From: Bacteroidales bacterium H4
GTDB lineage: Bacteria > Bacteroidota > Bacteroidia > Bacteroidales > Muribaculaceae
NCBI GenBank assembly: GCA_001701165.1
Contig: DAAP01000027.1
Location: 1 to 64,000, forward strand
DNA: 64,000 nucleotides
Reading direction: 5' to 3'
Positions within the stretch are counted from its first letter, which is position 1; every line of letters begins with the position of its first letter. The notes below the pieces were generated by a model. It had not been told where the DNA came from, did not search any database, and was given only the letters and a program-made list of their open reading frames with translations. This document shows, piece by piece, positions 16,012 through 25,700 of the stretch. A program made the position numbers and the translations under genes.

Positions 16012-16800
16012 TCAGGTTTTGTCGTCGTGTTCTACCACGGGACTTTGACGTATAAGTGTCGCTGTCTGGTCCGGAGACAGGCACATGTCGGCGGTGACTT
16101 GGCCCACCTGTGTGCGGCGTAGGGCGGTGAGGTGTGCGCCGGAGTGCAGAGCCTCTCCGATGTCGCGAGCAAGTGCGCGGATGTATGTGCCCTTGCTGCA
16201 TACCACACGTATGGTGATGCTTTGCGGCGAATATTCGAGCAGTTCGATTTCATCTATGACCAGTAGTTTGGGCTTCAGTGTCACTTCTTCGCCTTGGCGT
16301 GCCATTTGGTAGGCGCGGACGCCGTTGACCTTGCATGCCGAGAATGATGGGGGAATCTGACTTATAGGTCCGTGAAAGCGGCGCAGGACTTCTTCGACAG
16401 CATCGCGGGTGATGTGCTCTGTGGGGTAGGTGGCGTCTATCTCGGTCTCGAGGTCGAAAGATGGAGTGGTGGCGCCCAAGGCGATGGTGGCTATGTATTC
16501 CTTTATACCGGTCTGCAGGCTTTCGATGAGCTTGGTGGCGCGTCCGGTACACACTATCATCACGCCGGTGGCCAGCGGATCGAGTGTCCCGGCGTGTCCT
16601 ACTTTGAATTTCTTGACGCCGAGGCGGCGCATAATGGCGCCGCGCACGCGTTTCACCGCATCGAAGGATGTCCAGCCCCGGGGTTTGTCCAGGTATATGA
16701 CTTCACCTTCGATCCAGTCCATAGGACGAAGCGGCATATCTGCATCCGCGATTGCCGTGGCTTGTGTGACAGAGCTTTGCTTATCAGTGCTTTGTGTCAT
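16012..16800 (-). CDS. truB: tRNA pseudouridine(55) synthase
   Basis: A 262-residue TruB enzyme that converts U55 of tRNA T-loops to pseudouridine. Motif I (IYLDKPRGWTSFDAV) and the catalytic motif KVGHAGTLDPLATGVM, with nucleophile Asp74, are intact, as is the C-terminal VCSKGTYIRALARDIG. The ATG at 16800 is chosen because it overlaps the uppP stop in an ATGA arrangement; the upstream extension is a shadow of uppP. The first 28 residues before the homology are variable and probably flexible. It is part of the ftsX-DUF3098-uppP-truB-queA operon common in Bacteroidales. Confidence 0.95.
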   Translation of the reverse strand: MTQSTDKQSSVTQATAIADADMPLRPMDWIEGEVIYLDKPRGWTSFDAVKRVRGAIMRRLGVKKFKVGHAGTLDPLATGVMIVCTGRATKLIESLQTGIKEYIATIALGATTPSFDLETEIDATYPTEHITRDAVEEVLRRFHGPISQIPPSFSACKVNGVRAYQMARQGEEVTLKPKLLVIDEIELLEYSPQSITIRVVCSKGTYIRALARDIGEALHSGAHLTALRRTQVGQVTADMCLSPDQTATLIRQSPVVEHDDKT

Positions 16801-17633
16801 CCTAAAACCAGGCAGAGTACGCCAACGATGAGGCAATATAGTGCAAACCACACGAGGCGTCCGCGTTTGACAAGTTCAATCATCCATTTGCATGCGATGC
16901 ATCCCGAGACGAAGGCGGCAAGGAAGCCCGTGGCAAGGGCTCCGAGGCTGACGCCGCCGGCCACACCGCCTCCGCTGATGCCTTTGTAGACGTCAAGCAA
17001 GCCTTGGCCGAGGATGGGGATGATTACCATCAGGAATGAGAATTTGGCGACTTTGTCGCGGCGGTTGCCCAGAAGGATGCCGGTGGCGATAGTGGTACCG
17101 CTGCGGCTCAGTCCGGGGATGACGGCTACGGCCTGGGCGCACCCGATGACGAGGGCGTCAAGGTAGCCTATGGGTCGGCCTGAGGACATGCTGTCGCGGA
17201 CGCCGCGGCGGCGTATCGAGGGCAGTGTGCGTGTGAAGTAAGCAAAAGACAGCAGCAATGCGGTGATGCAAAGGCTGATGCCGACTACTGCAAGGTTCGC
17301 GCCGAAGAGTCCTTCGACTTGGTCCTTGAAGCATATGCCGACGATGCCTACGGGTATGCATGATACGAGTATTTTGCATACCAGCGAGGTGTTTTCGTCG
17401 CGACGCAGGGTGAAGAACGAGCGGCACATACCGCTGAATTCGTGCCACAATATGACGATGGTGCTCAACACCGTGGCCACGTGTAGCGCTACATCGTATT
17501 GCATCGAATCGGCGCCGGTCATATTGAGGCCCAGTAAGTCTTGGCATATTTCGAGGTGCCCGGACGAGCTTATGGGCAGGTATTCCGAGAGGCCTTGCAC
17601 CAGGCCCAGTATAAGTGAGTCTATGACGTCCAT
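16797..17633 (-). CDS. uppP: Undecaprenyl-diphosphate phosphatase
   Basis: A 278-residue multi-spanning membrane enzyme (BacA/UppP) that dephosphorylates undecaprenyl pyrophosphate to recycle the lipid carrier of cell-wall and polysaccharide synthesis. The two family motifs are intact: GLVQGLSEYLPISSSGHL (residues 10-27) and PGLSRSGTTIATG (173-185). Several hydrophobic helices cover the rest. It overlaps truB by four bases, and the DUF3098 gene ends 12 bases upstream. Confidence 0.96.
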   Translation of the reverse strand: MDVIDSLILGLVQGLSEYLPISSSGHLEICQDLLGLNMTGADSMQYDVALHVATVLSTIVILWHEFSGMCRSFFTLRRDENTSLVCKILVSCIPVGIVGICFKDQVEGLFGANLAVVGISLCITALLLSFAYFTRTLPSIRRRGVRDSMSSGRPIGYLDALVIGCAQAVAVIPGLSRSGTTIATGILLGNRRDKVAKFSFLMVIIPILGQGLLDVYKGISGGGVAGGVSLGALATGFLAAFVSGCIACKWMIELVKRGRLVWFALYCLIVGVLCLVLG

Positions 17634-17645
17634 GTGCGCGAGGTT

Positions 17646-17987
17646 TTATTCGTTGGATTTGTCGGAGTTTTTGCCTTTGGGGCGGATGATGATGCCAACG
17701 GCCATGGCTACGAAGCCCAGGAAGGCAAACAGCGGGCCGATGACTATGCGGCGTGTGCTGAAGATGTCCGGGTTGAATGTCTCGGTGGTGCTGCCGCTGC
17801 CCAGCATCAGCAAGAAGCCGAGGACTATGGCCGCGCCGGCGCATCCCATGATTATGAAATTGATGCGTTCCAGTGGTTGGTGTGCGCGGTCTTGTTTTTT
17901 CAGCTTCGTATCCGTCTTGCCGGATGGCGCTTGTATGGGCTTGGTGGCTTTTGGCGACTTGGCGCCGGATAATTTCTTTTGCTCCAT
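17646..17987 (-). CDS. DUF3098 family membrane protein
   Basis: A 113-residue protein: a lysine-rich N-terminal tail of about 40 residues, then two membrane helices (INFIIMGCAGAAIVLGFLLM and IGPLFAFLGFVAMAVGIII) separated by the loop ETFNPDIFSTRR, the DUF3098 pattern. The function is unknown. It is regularly found between ftsX and uppP in Bacteroidota, which suggests an envelope or division role. Its ATG overlaps the TAA of ftsX by one base. The longer upstream frame is a shadow of ftsX. Confidence 0.85.
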   Translation of the reverse strand: MEQKKLSGAKSPKATKPIQAPSGKTDTKLKKQDRAHQPLERINFIIMGCAGAAIVLGFLLMLGSGSTTETFNPDIFSTRRIVIGPLFAFLGFVAMAVGIIIRPKGKNSDKSNE

Positions 17988-18874
17988 TATTTCTTGAAAA
18001 GTTGGTCGTAATTCTTGTTGAGGTATCTGTTGGCGGACCACGCGGCGGCAAGTCCGCACACAGCCATGCCGCATACGGCAAGGGCCGCGCATATCAGTGC
18101 GACATCGTTCCATCCGATCATGGCGGCCACGTCTGTGTCCGCATACGGCAGGTAGGCGCGTGCGCCGCAGAGTATGGCCGAGGCGATGATAGCGCCGCAT
18201 AGGCCGGCCGTGATGCCCATGCGCACAAAGGGACGGCGTATAAATCCGCGCCGTGCGCCCACCAGTTTCATAGTGTGTATGACGAACCGCCGTCCATATA
18301 TGGCTACGCTTATAGTGTTGTTAATCAGCACAAAGCTGATGAGCAGCAACGCCAGTGCTACGGCAGCGGGTATCAGCATCAAGGTGTTCATATTGCGGCT
18401 GACGCTGTCGGCTACGTCGCTCTGCGCCACCACGCTTTCGGCGGCCGGGTATTTCTGTGTAAGCGAGGTCGTAATCTTGGCTATCGAGTCGGCGCTGAGG
18501 TATTCGGGACATAGGCGCACTTGTATCTCGGCGTTGTAGGGGTTTCCGTCCAGCAGTGTCAAGGTGCTGTCGCCTATAAACTTACTCTCTTGGGCCAGTA
18601 CTTCGGCGGCGCTGACGTATCGGGTTTCGGCGCTGTACGGAGCCTTGGTCAGGGCGGCACGCAGGGTCTTAATGTCGTAGTCGCTTGCGCCGGCACGTAT
18701 GTTTACGGTCATGGCCAAGGACGAGCGCACGGCCTCGGTGGCGTTACGTGCGCCCACGACAAGGCATGCCATTACACCCAAAATCAGCAGCACCAGGGCG
18801 ATGCTTACCACCGAGGTCGTTTGGGAGGCCAGAGTGGATATGTGGTTCGAACGTTTGGTTGTACTGTCTTTCAT
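17987..18874 (-). CDS. ftsX: Cell-division protein FtsX
   Basis: A 295-residue permease-like protein of the FtsX family, which with the ATPase FtsE couples division to peptidoglycan hydrolase activation. There is an N-terminal helix (VVSIALVLLILGVMACLVVG), an extracellular domain of about 130 residues, then three helices near the C-terminus flanking the cytoplasmic loop AIYGRRFVIHTMKLVGARRGFIRRPF, the FtsX signature. The ATG at 18874 is chosen since homology starts there; upstream sequence has a tandem repeat and no coding character. No ftsE is present in the window. It heads the operon down to the thioesterase. Confidence 0.93.
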   Translation of the reverse strand: MKDSTTKRSNHISTLASQTTSVVSIALVLLILGVMACLVVGARNATEAVRSSLAMTVNIRAGASDYDIKTLRAALTKAPYSAETRYVSAAEVLAQESKFIGDSTLTLLDGNPYNAEIQVRLCPEYLSADSIAKITTSLTQKYPAAESVVAQSDVADSVSRNMNTLMLIPAAVALALLLISFVLINNTISVAIYGRRFVIHTMKLVGARRGFIRRPFVRMGITAGLCGAIIASAILCGARAYLPYADTDVAAMIGWNDVALICAALAVCGMAVCGLAAAWSANRYLNKNYDQLFKK

Positions 18875-18958
18875 TATATTCGTGCTGTCTTTTATTACAC
18901 AATCGTGAGTTTGGCCTTGTGCATCGATCCGGTATCGTGCGCATAATCGCATTGTCCG

Positions 18959-19008
18959 GCAATGTAGCCGTTGATTGTATAATGCAATGTAGCCGTTGAT
19001 TGTATAAT
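18959..19008. repeat. Perfect 25-bp tandem duplication upstream of ftsX
   Basis: The unit GCAATGTAGCCGTTGATTGT followed by ATAAT occurs twice in direct succession (18959-18983 and 18984-19008) without a mismatch, inside the leader between the predicted promoter and ftsX. Confidence 0.95.
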
Positions 19009-19100
19009 AATGTATAAGCGTGGCTCGGTTGCTCGTGCCGATGTGCCTTGCCCGGAGGCTGAGGTGCACCCGGCGTGCCGCCTTTTGCCGCAAAGTTCGG

Positions 19101-19133
19101 CAAAGGTAACAAATCAGCACCCCGGTTGTCAAG
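19101..19133 (-). promoter_or_regulatory. Predicted promoter of the ftsX operon
   Basis: On the minus strand CTTGACA begins the -33 region, and after a 21-base spacer there is TACCTTTG followed by C (19101-19108), an exact -7 match. The leader to ftsX would be about 220 bases and would contain the 25-bp duplication. Confidence 0.65.
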
Positions 19134-19235
19134 ACTTTAGGCGAAAAAAGCGTCGCAGTTTCAGATAATTTAACGATAATGCTCTGCCGTTTGGCATTTT
19201 TTGCCGGGGTTCGATGTCTTTCGCTCCGTTTTGGC

Positions 19236-20603
19236 TCAATCTGTCACGGCCTCGGCCAGGAGTGTGGCCGAGGTGGCATCGATGACGCGGACGCGCACCG
19301 TTGCTCCGACTTTGGCCTGTGATACGGCATCGAAGACGCAGACCTTGTTCTGCGATGTGCGGCCTACGCGTTGTGCGGCGCTGCGCTTGGAGGCTCCCTC
19401 GACCAGCACCTCGAAGGTCTTGCCTATGTCGCGGCGATTTGAGGCCAGTGATAGTTGGTTTTGCAGGGCAATCATGCGGTTGAGGCGCTCGATTTTAACT
19501 TCTTCGGGAATATTGTCGGGCATGGTGCGGCTGGCCAGGGTGCCCGGGCGCTCGCTGTACTTGAACATGAAGGCGGAGTCAAAGCCCACTTCGCGCATCA
19601 GCGACAGCGTTTGCTCGAAGTCTTCCTCGGTTTCGCCGTGAAACCCGGTGAATAGGTCGGTGGAAATGCCGGCATCGGGCATGTACCGGCGTATGGCGGC
19701 GATGCGTTCGAGGTACCACTCACGTGTATATTTGCGGTTCATGGCCTTGAGTACGGCGTTGCTGCCGCTTTGTACGGGCAGGTGTACGTGTCGGCAGATA
19801 TTGGGATGAGTGGCCATGATCCGGAGGGTTTCATCACCCATGTCTTTGGGGTGGCTGGTGGTGAAGCGTACGCGCATGTCCGGCGCGGCTTTGGCTACGG
19901 CGGCCAGCAACTCGGCAAATCCGGTGGCTGTGCCGTCTTCGGCAACATAATGGTACGAATTGACGTTTTGGCCCAGCAGGGTCACTTCTTTGAAGCCTCG
20001 GCGGCGTAGATCGGCCACTTCGGCGAGGATACTGTCGATGGGGCGGCTGCGTTCGCGCCCGCGTGTATAGGGTACTATGCAGTACGAGCAGAAGTTGTTG
20101 CATCCGCGCATGATGGATACGTATCCGCTGACTACGGCTCCGCCAAGGCGTACGGGCATGATGTTGTGATAGGTCTCGGTTGTGCTCAGGGTGACGTTGG
20201 CACCCGTGTGTCCGGCGGCGGCGCCTTCGAGCAGTGCCGGCAGGTCCATGTAGCTGTCCGGCCCGGCCACAATGTCTACTCCGTGGTTGTCTATCAAGTC
20301 CCGGCCCGTGCGCTCGGCCATGCAGCCGATGACGCCGATGATGAGGTGCCCATGGCGTCGGCGGCGTAATGCGCGCAGTGCCTCAAGGCGATGCATAATC
20401 TTCTGCTCGGCGTTGTCGCGTATCGAGCAAGTGTTGAGCAGTACTGCATCGGCTCGGTCAATGTCATCGGTGGCGGTGTACCCGGCCATGCCCACGATGG
20501 AAGCCACGACTTCACTGTCGGCAACGTTCATTTGGCAACCATAAGTCTCTATGTATACCCGGTGCGGAGCATCTTCCGCGGGCCGGAGGAGCGTTTCTTG
20601 CAT
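19236..20603 (-). CDS. miaB: tRNA-2-methylthio-N6-dimethylallyladenosine synthase
   Basis: A 455-residue radical-SAM methylthiotransferase that converts i6A37 to ms2i6A37 in tRNAs reading codons that begin with U. The N-terminal UPF0004 domain has cluster cysteines Cys23 (ETYGCQMN), Cys59 (LNTCSIR) and Cys94 (VIGCMAE). The radical-SAM motif is CNNFCSYC (Cys168, 172, 175), followed by IVPYTRGRERSR, the MiaB-type signature. A TRAM domain occupies the last 65 residues. It is probably a single-gene unit: a palindromic promoter region lies upstream and the ftsX promoter downstream. Confidence 0.96.
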   Translation of the reverse strand: MQETLLRPAEDAPHRVYIETYGCQMNVADSEVVASIVGMAGYTATDDIDRADAVLLNTCSIRDNAEQKIMHRLEALRALRRRRHGHLIIGVIGCMAERTGRDLIDNHGVDIVAGPDSYMDLPALLEGAAAGHTGANVTLSTTETYHNIMPVRLGGAVVSGYVSIMRGCNNFCSYCIVPYTRGRERSRPIDSILAEVADLRRRGFKEVTLLGQNVNSYHYVAEDGTATGFAELLAAVAKAAPDMRVRFTTSHPKDMGDETLRIMATHPNICRHVHLPVQSGSNAVLKAMNRKYTREWYLERIAAIRRYMPDAGISTDLFTGFHGETEEDFEQTLSLMREVGFDSAFMFKYSERPGTLASRTMPDNIPEEVKIERLNRMIALQNQLSLASNRRDIGKTFEVLVEGASKRSAAQRVGRTSQNKVCVFDAVSQAKVGATVRVRVIDATSATLLAEAVTD

Positions 20604-20620
20604 ATTTTTATAGAAAAAAG

Positions 20621-20662
20621 TTTGTGCGCTTGCGCACTATTGGCTAATTTTGCGCAAAATTA
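20621..20662 (+). promoter_or_regulatory. Palindromic promoter region between miaB and the CoA-transferase gene
   Basis: TTTG (20621-20624), a 20-base spacer and TAATTTTG (20645-20652) make an exact plus-strand Bacteroidota promoter. The -7 box is half of a perfect 18-bp palindrome, TAATTTTGCGCAAAATTA (20645-20662), so the minus strand reading towards miaB has the same -7 box, though without a good -33. A second inverted repeat, GTGCGC-TT-GCGCAC (20624-20637), lies in the spacer. The leader to the ATG at 20757 would be about 100 bases. Confidence 0.7.
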
Positions 20663-20756
20663 CTAATTTTCCGCCGAAGTCCCACCATCGATATGGGTCT
20701 GTGTGCGGCATAATAGCAGAGATCAACCATTTACATCTTTATTACCCACGATAACC

Positions 20757-22250
20757 ATGAGTTATAACTTCATCACGGCGCAAGAAGCAGCCGAAATGAT
20801 TCAAGACGGACAGACTCTGGGATTTTCAGGCTTCACCGCCCCCGGAGCGCCCAAATTTGTCACCGAGGCCCTTGCGGCCCGTGCCGTGGCCGAACACGAA
20901 GCCGGCCGTTCTTTTAAGGTTAACATCTTCACCGGTGCATCCACCTCGGATCATGCCGACGGAGCGTTGAGTCGTGCCAACGCCATCAATATGCGCGCGC
21001 CGTATCAGAACGTTCCCGACTTGCGCAAGCGTATCAACGCCCATGACTGTCACTACTTTGATCGTCACCTTTCCGAGATGGCTCAGGAAGTGCGCTATGG
21101 CTTTTATGGCGGTATTGACTGGTGTGTCATCGAGGCTGCCGACATCACCCCCGCCGGCGAGGTACTGCTCGGTTGCGGCCTGGGCAACGTCCCTACTTAC
21201 GCCAAACTGGCCAAGAACATCATCATTGAACTTAACGAGAAGCTGCCCAAGAGCCTCTACGGTATGCACGACATAGTGCTGCTGCAGGATCCGCCGCGAC
21301 GTCGCGAAATACCCATCTATGCAGCCAACGACCGCATAGGCACTCCCATACTGAAGATTGACCCGGCCAAGGTGCGCGGCATCGTCCGCACCAATTCGTA
21401 CGATGGTGTCAAGTCTTTCACTGCGCCGGACGCCGTGTCCGAACAGATAGGTTCCAATGTGGTAGACTTCCTTATCGGTGAGTACCGTAAAGGAGGCTTC
21501 CCTCCCGAATTTCTGCCCTTGCAGTCGGGTGTGGGCAATGTAGCCAATGCCGTGCTTTACAACCTGGGCGAGAGCAAGGAACTGCCTCCCTTTATGATGT
21601 ATACCGAGGTGCTGCAAGACGCCGTGCTTGAGCTGATGAAGAAAGGCAAATGTACCTTTGCGTCCACCTGTTCGATGACGCTGTCCGACGACACGGAGGC
21701 CAAACTCTTTGCCGACATGAGCTTCTTCCACGACAAAATACTTATGCGTCCGGCCGAGATTTCCAATAATCCCGAGGTCATCCGCCGCATAGGTGTCATT
21801 GCCATGAATACGGCTCTTGAGGCTGATATCTTTGGTAATGTCAACTCCACGCACGTCTTGGGTACCAAGATGATGAACGGTGTAGGCGGCAGCGGTGACT
21901 TTACCCGCAACGGCTACATCTCCATCTTCTCATGTCCTTCAATTACCAAGGGAGGACTCATCTCCAACATCGTGCCTATGGTGGCACACGTGGACCATAC
22001 CGAACATTCGGTGGACATCATTGTCACCGACCAGGGCGTGGCCGACCTTCGCCGCAAAGACCCGGTGGAACGTGCTTACGAAATTATCAACAACTGTGCG
22101 CACCCCATGTATCGTCCGCTGCTGCTTGACTACCTCAAGCTGGGTAAGGGCGGCCAGACTCCGCATACACTGGCAGCAGCCTTCGCATTCCATAATGCTT
22201 TCAACGAAACCGGAGATATGCGTAACGCCGACTTTGCACGATACTGCTAA
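20757..22250 (+). CDS. Succinate CoA-transferase (acetyl-CoA hydrolase/transferase family)
   Basis: A 497-residue class I CoA-transferase of the acetyl-CoA hydrolase family, most like succinyl-CoA:acetate CoA-transferases. The probable catalytic glutamate is Glu284 in MMYTEVLQDAVLEL, and the CoA-binding glycine loop GVGGSGDF follows near residue 380, both in the family's places. In Bacteroidales this activity connects succinate, acetate and propionate formation, moving CoA between acids without spending ATP. The ATG at 20757 is chosen from homology (MSYNFITAQEAAEMI). It is a single gene with its own promoter and a strong terminator. Exact acid specificity cannot be read from sequence. Confidence 0.92.
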   Translation: MSYNFITAQEAAEMIQDGQTLGFSGFTAPGAPKFVTEALAARAVAEHEAGRSFKVNIFTGASTSDHADGALSRANAINMRAPYQNVPDLRKRINAHDCHYFDRHLSEMAQEVRYGFYGGIDWCVIEAADITPAGEVLLGCGLGNVPTYAKLAKNIIIELNEKLPKSLYGMHDIVLLQDPPRRREIPIYAANDRIGTPILKIDPAKVRGIVRTNSYDGVKSFTAPDAVSEQIGSNVVDFLIGEYRKGGFPPEFLPLQSGVGNVANAVLYNLGESKELPPFMMYTEVLQDAVLELMKKGKCTFASTCSMTLSDDTEAKLFADMSFFHDKILMRPAEISNNPEVIRRIGVIAMNTALEADIFGNVNSTHVLGTKMMNGVGGSGDFTRNGYISIFSCPSITKGGLISNIVPMVAHVDHTEHSVDIIVTDQGVADLRRKDPVERAYEIINNCAHPMYRPLLLDYLKLGKGGQTPHTLAAAFAFHNAFNETGDMRNADFARYC

Positions 22251-22279
22251 TTCTACGCTCTATATATATTAATTCCATA

Positions 22280-22328
22280 TATATAATAATGAGAGGCGAC
22301 TTGATATGTCGCCTCTCATTATTATATA
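22280..22328 (+). terminator. Strong hairpin terminator after the CoA-transferase gene
   Basis: A perfect 21-bp stem (arms 22280-22300 and 22308-22328, core GAGAGGCGAC/GTCGCCTCTC) with a seven-base loop. The lower stem is purely A/T, which supplies the U-rich tail in either direction. Confidence 0.8.
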
Positions 22329-22799
22329 TAGAGATTATATAGACCATTGCTATTGATTGAGGCTATACGTGAAGGTAGGGGCTATGTCGTTATAGAAAGT
22401 CAGGAAAAATGTCGAAATCGAGGCTTCGGACGTCGGCAATGGGGAAATCTTAAAAATATGCTGTACAACACAAAAAATTTGTTTTTGGCAAAATGTCGCC
22501 ATGGTGCTCGATTTTGTGTAAATTGATAGTGTTAAAGGATTGTATTTAATAGAAAAAAGCGAAGAAAAAATCAAAACGACATATTTTATTGAAAAAAGAC
22601 GCCCAAAAAGCGCGTTGTCAAATGTTAAAAATGAAATTTTTTTTATAGGAAACCTTTTTTATTAACCAAAAGTGTTTAACTTTGTGAAATCATATATAGC
22701 AGAAAATGCAGGACCTCAATGGCTGTTTAAGTCCTATGGTTCTATCGTAGAAATTGAATATCAATTGTTTAATTTATTTATTGTCTAATTGTTTTTAGT
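22329..22799 (+). promoter_or_regulatory. AT-rich upstream region of the SusCD operon with a predicted -7 box
   Basis: The 470-base gap is AT-rich and carries no credible gene. TAACTTTG at 22677-22684 is an exact -7 match, but the -33 position only shows a T run, so promoter strength may depend on an activator. It predicts a leader of about 110 bases. No sigma/anti-sigma pair, hybrid two-component regulator or SusR-like gene lies nearby. Confidence 0.55.
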
Positions 22800-25700
22800 A
22801 TGAAAAAGCTGTTTCTATTACTTGTGACAGTACTCTCGCTCAGCGTGTGTGCATCTGCCCAGATGCGCACGGTTGTCGGTACCGTCCTCGAAGAGGGCGG
22901 CGAAGATCCAATCATTGGAGCTTCTGTGACTCCCGCCGGCAGTAATTTTGGCGTGGTTACGGACGTGAGCGGCGAGTTTCGCCTTCAAGTGGCCGACAAT
23001 GTCAAGAGCATTACCGTGTCCTTCACCGGCTATGCGTCCAAGACCTTAGCCATTACTCCGGGGCACATGACAATCCATCTTTCGCCCACGACTACCGTGT
23101 TTGACGAAGTGGTTGTTGTGGCATACGGACGTGAGAAAAAGAGTGAGTACACCGGTTCAGCTTCCGTAGTTAAGGCCGACAAGTTGCAGGACGCTCTTGT
23201 GTCCAATGTCACCAATGCACTTTCCGGTAAGATGGCCGGTGTGCAGACCATATCGTCCAACGGCCAGCCCGGCGTAGGTTCGAGCGTGCTCATTCGTGGC
23301 GTCGGCTCTATCAACGGTTCCACAGCTCCGCTTTATGTGGTCGACGGTTTCCCCTATGACGGCTCGATGAGCGACATCGCCGCCGGCGATATCGAGAACA
23401 TCACCGTGCTCAAGGATGCCGCTTCCACAGCCCTCTATGGTGCTCGCGGCGCCAATGGTGTCATCATGATTACCACCAAGAAAGGTAAAGAAGGTGCCGC
23501 ACAGATCACTTTTGACGCTCGCTGGGGTGGCAACTCGCGTGCCCTGAGCAACTACGACGTTATCACCGATCCCGGCGAATACTTCGAGACGCTCTATCGC
23601 TCGTTCTATACCACTCGCTACATGGATGGCACGCTTGGCGGCGATGTACTCGCAGCCCACCGCTATGCCAATAACAGCATCTGGGGTGCTCTGGGTCAGC
23701 GCACTTTTAGCGTGCCCGATGGTCAGGACCTCATCGGTCTCAACGGCAAGTTCAATCCCAATGCCACTCCGGGTTACAGCGACGGAAACTACTACTATAC
23801 GCCTGACAACTGGGCCGACGAAACATTCCGCACCGGTCTGCGTCAGGACTACTCACTGAGCATAAGCGGTGGTGCCGGTCGCTTCACATACTATGTATCC
23901 GGCAGCTATCTTAGCGACGAAGGTATCCTCGAAGGATCGGACTTCAAACGCCTGAGCACCCGCTCGTCCGTAGAATATCAGGCTAAGGATTGGCTGAAAT
24001 TGGGCACACAGCTCAACTATATCTACTCTACCTCCGGATATCCCGACAGCCAGACTTCCACCAGCTACAATTCTTCGGCCAATGCATTCGCCGTAGTCAA
24101 TCAATTGGCTCCTATCTTCCCCATCTATGTACGCGATAAAGAAGGTCGCGTGATGTACAACGAGCACTATGGCAAGCCGCTGTATGACTTCGGTCTGCCT
24201 ACCGATTACGGCTATGGCCGTCTGACCGCCCGCGCCTCCGGTGCATGGGCCACCGCCAACCCCGCCGGTTCGCTTGCATACGATAAGCGCGAATTCGTGT
24301 CCGATATCTTCGATGCCAGATGGTACGCCATCCTGACGCCTCTGAAAGGTCTTACCATCAGCGGTAGCGTAGGCTACTATCTTGACAACACCAAATTCAA
24401 CGAACTCAACAACTCGCTTTACGGCCAGCTCGCATCCTTCGGCGGCCGTGTAGAACAGCAGATGAGTCGTAACAGCACTGTAAACCTGCAAGGTCTCGTG
24501 GACTACACCCGCACGTTTGCCGAGAAGCACACCGTAGGCATTATGGCCGCTGTCGAGTCTCAGGACGAGCGCAGCGAGTACGTGGATGCCGAAGGTCAGA
24601 ACCTCTATCTCCCCGATGCAGACGTGGTTAACAACACCATCGACAATAAGCTCGGTTCGGGCGCTCGCTCCTCTCTCGGGCACCGTTCGGTACTTGCCCG
24701 TCTGAAATACAATTATGACAACCGCTACTATCTGCAGGCCTCCTGGCGTCGTGACGGTAGTTCGGCCTTCGCCAAAGATCACCGCTGGGGTTCGTTCTGG
24801 TCGGTATCCGCCGGTTGGGACATCAACAACGAAGCCTTTATGGCCGGTGCCAAGGACGTTGTCGACCTGTTGAAGGTCAAGGCATCCTTCGGTCAGAACG
24901 GTAACGACCGCATCTACGACACCACAATCAAACAAGCATATCAAGACTACTACTCAATGCGTGGTGACAAGGGCGTGTTCTCCGATTCGGAACTTGCATA
25001 CAAGGGCAACCCCGACATCACTTGGGAGAAGTCCAACAACTTCAACGTAGGTGTTGACTTCAGCCTCTGGAAAGGCAAACTTGCCGGTACTTTCGAGTAC
25101 TACAGCCGCCAGACTTCGGATATGTTGATGAATCTTCCCGTCAATCCCTCGCTGGGTTACACTTCCTTCCCCAAGAACGTAGGTTCGATGCGTAACAACG
25201 GCTTCGAAATCGAATTAAACTACAACGTATTCAAGAACATAAGCAAGAATATCGAAGTCAACGTATTTGCCAACGCAACCATGCCGCAGAACAAGGTCAT
25301 CGAAATCGATGAAGGCCTGAAGAACAACAACGGTCAATGGGAATACTCAACTACCCGCATCATCGAAGAAGGCAAGTCTCTGTATAACATGTGGCTGGTA
25401 CACTATGCAGGTGTTGACGAGAACGGTGTCGCACTTTACACCGCACGTCAGAATGTCAAGGACGAAAATGGCAATGACATCCAAATCGGCACCGGCTACC
25501 TCGGCGAGCCCATCTATAAGACCGAAGAATACAACACCACAAACTTCACCACCGCACGCAACACCAACCGTAAGGAGACCGGCAATATCATGCCTAAGGT
25601 TTATGGCGGTTTCGGCGCCGATGTCAAGGCTTACGGTGTAGACTTCAGCATCCAATTTGCATATCAAGCCGGCGGTAAGATCTTCGACAGCTCTTATCAA

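Noticed and set aside
18959..19008. 25-bp duplication considered as an attachment site or insertion footprint
   Set aside because: The copies are in immediate tandem with no inserted DNA between them and no mobile genes nearby, so simple duplication is the better explanation.
20826..21854. 342-codon minus-strand frame inside the CoA-transferase gene
   Set aside because: It lies fully antisense to a gene with clear family motifs and is explained by the GC-rich codon pattern of that gene.
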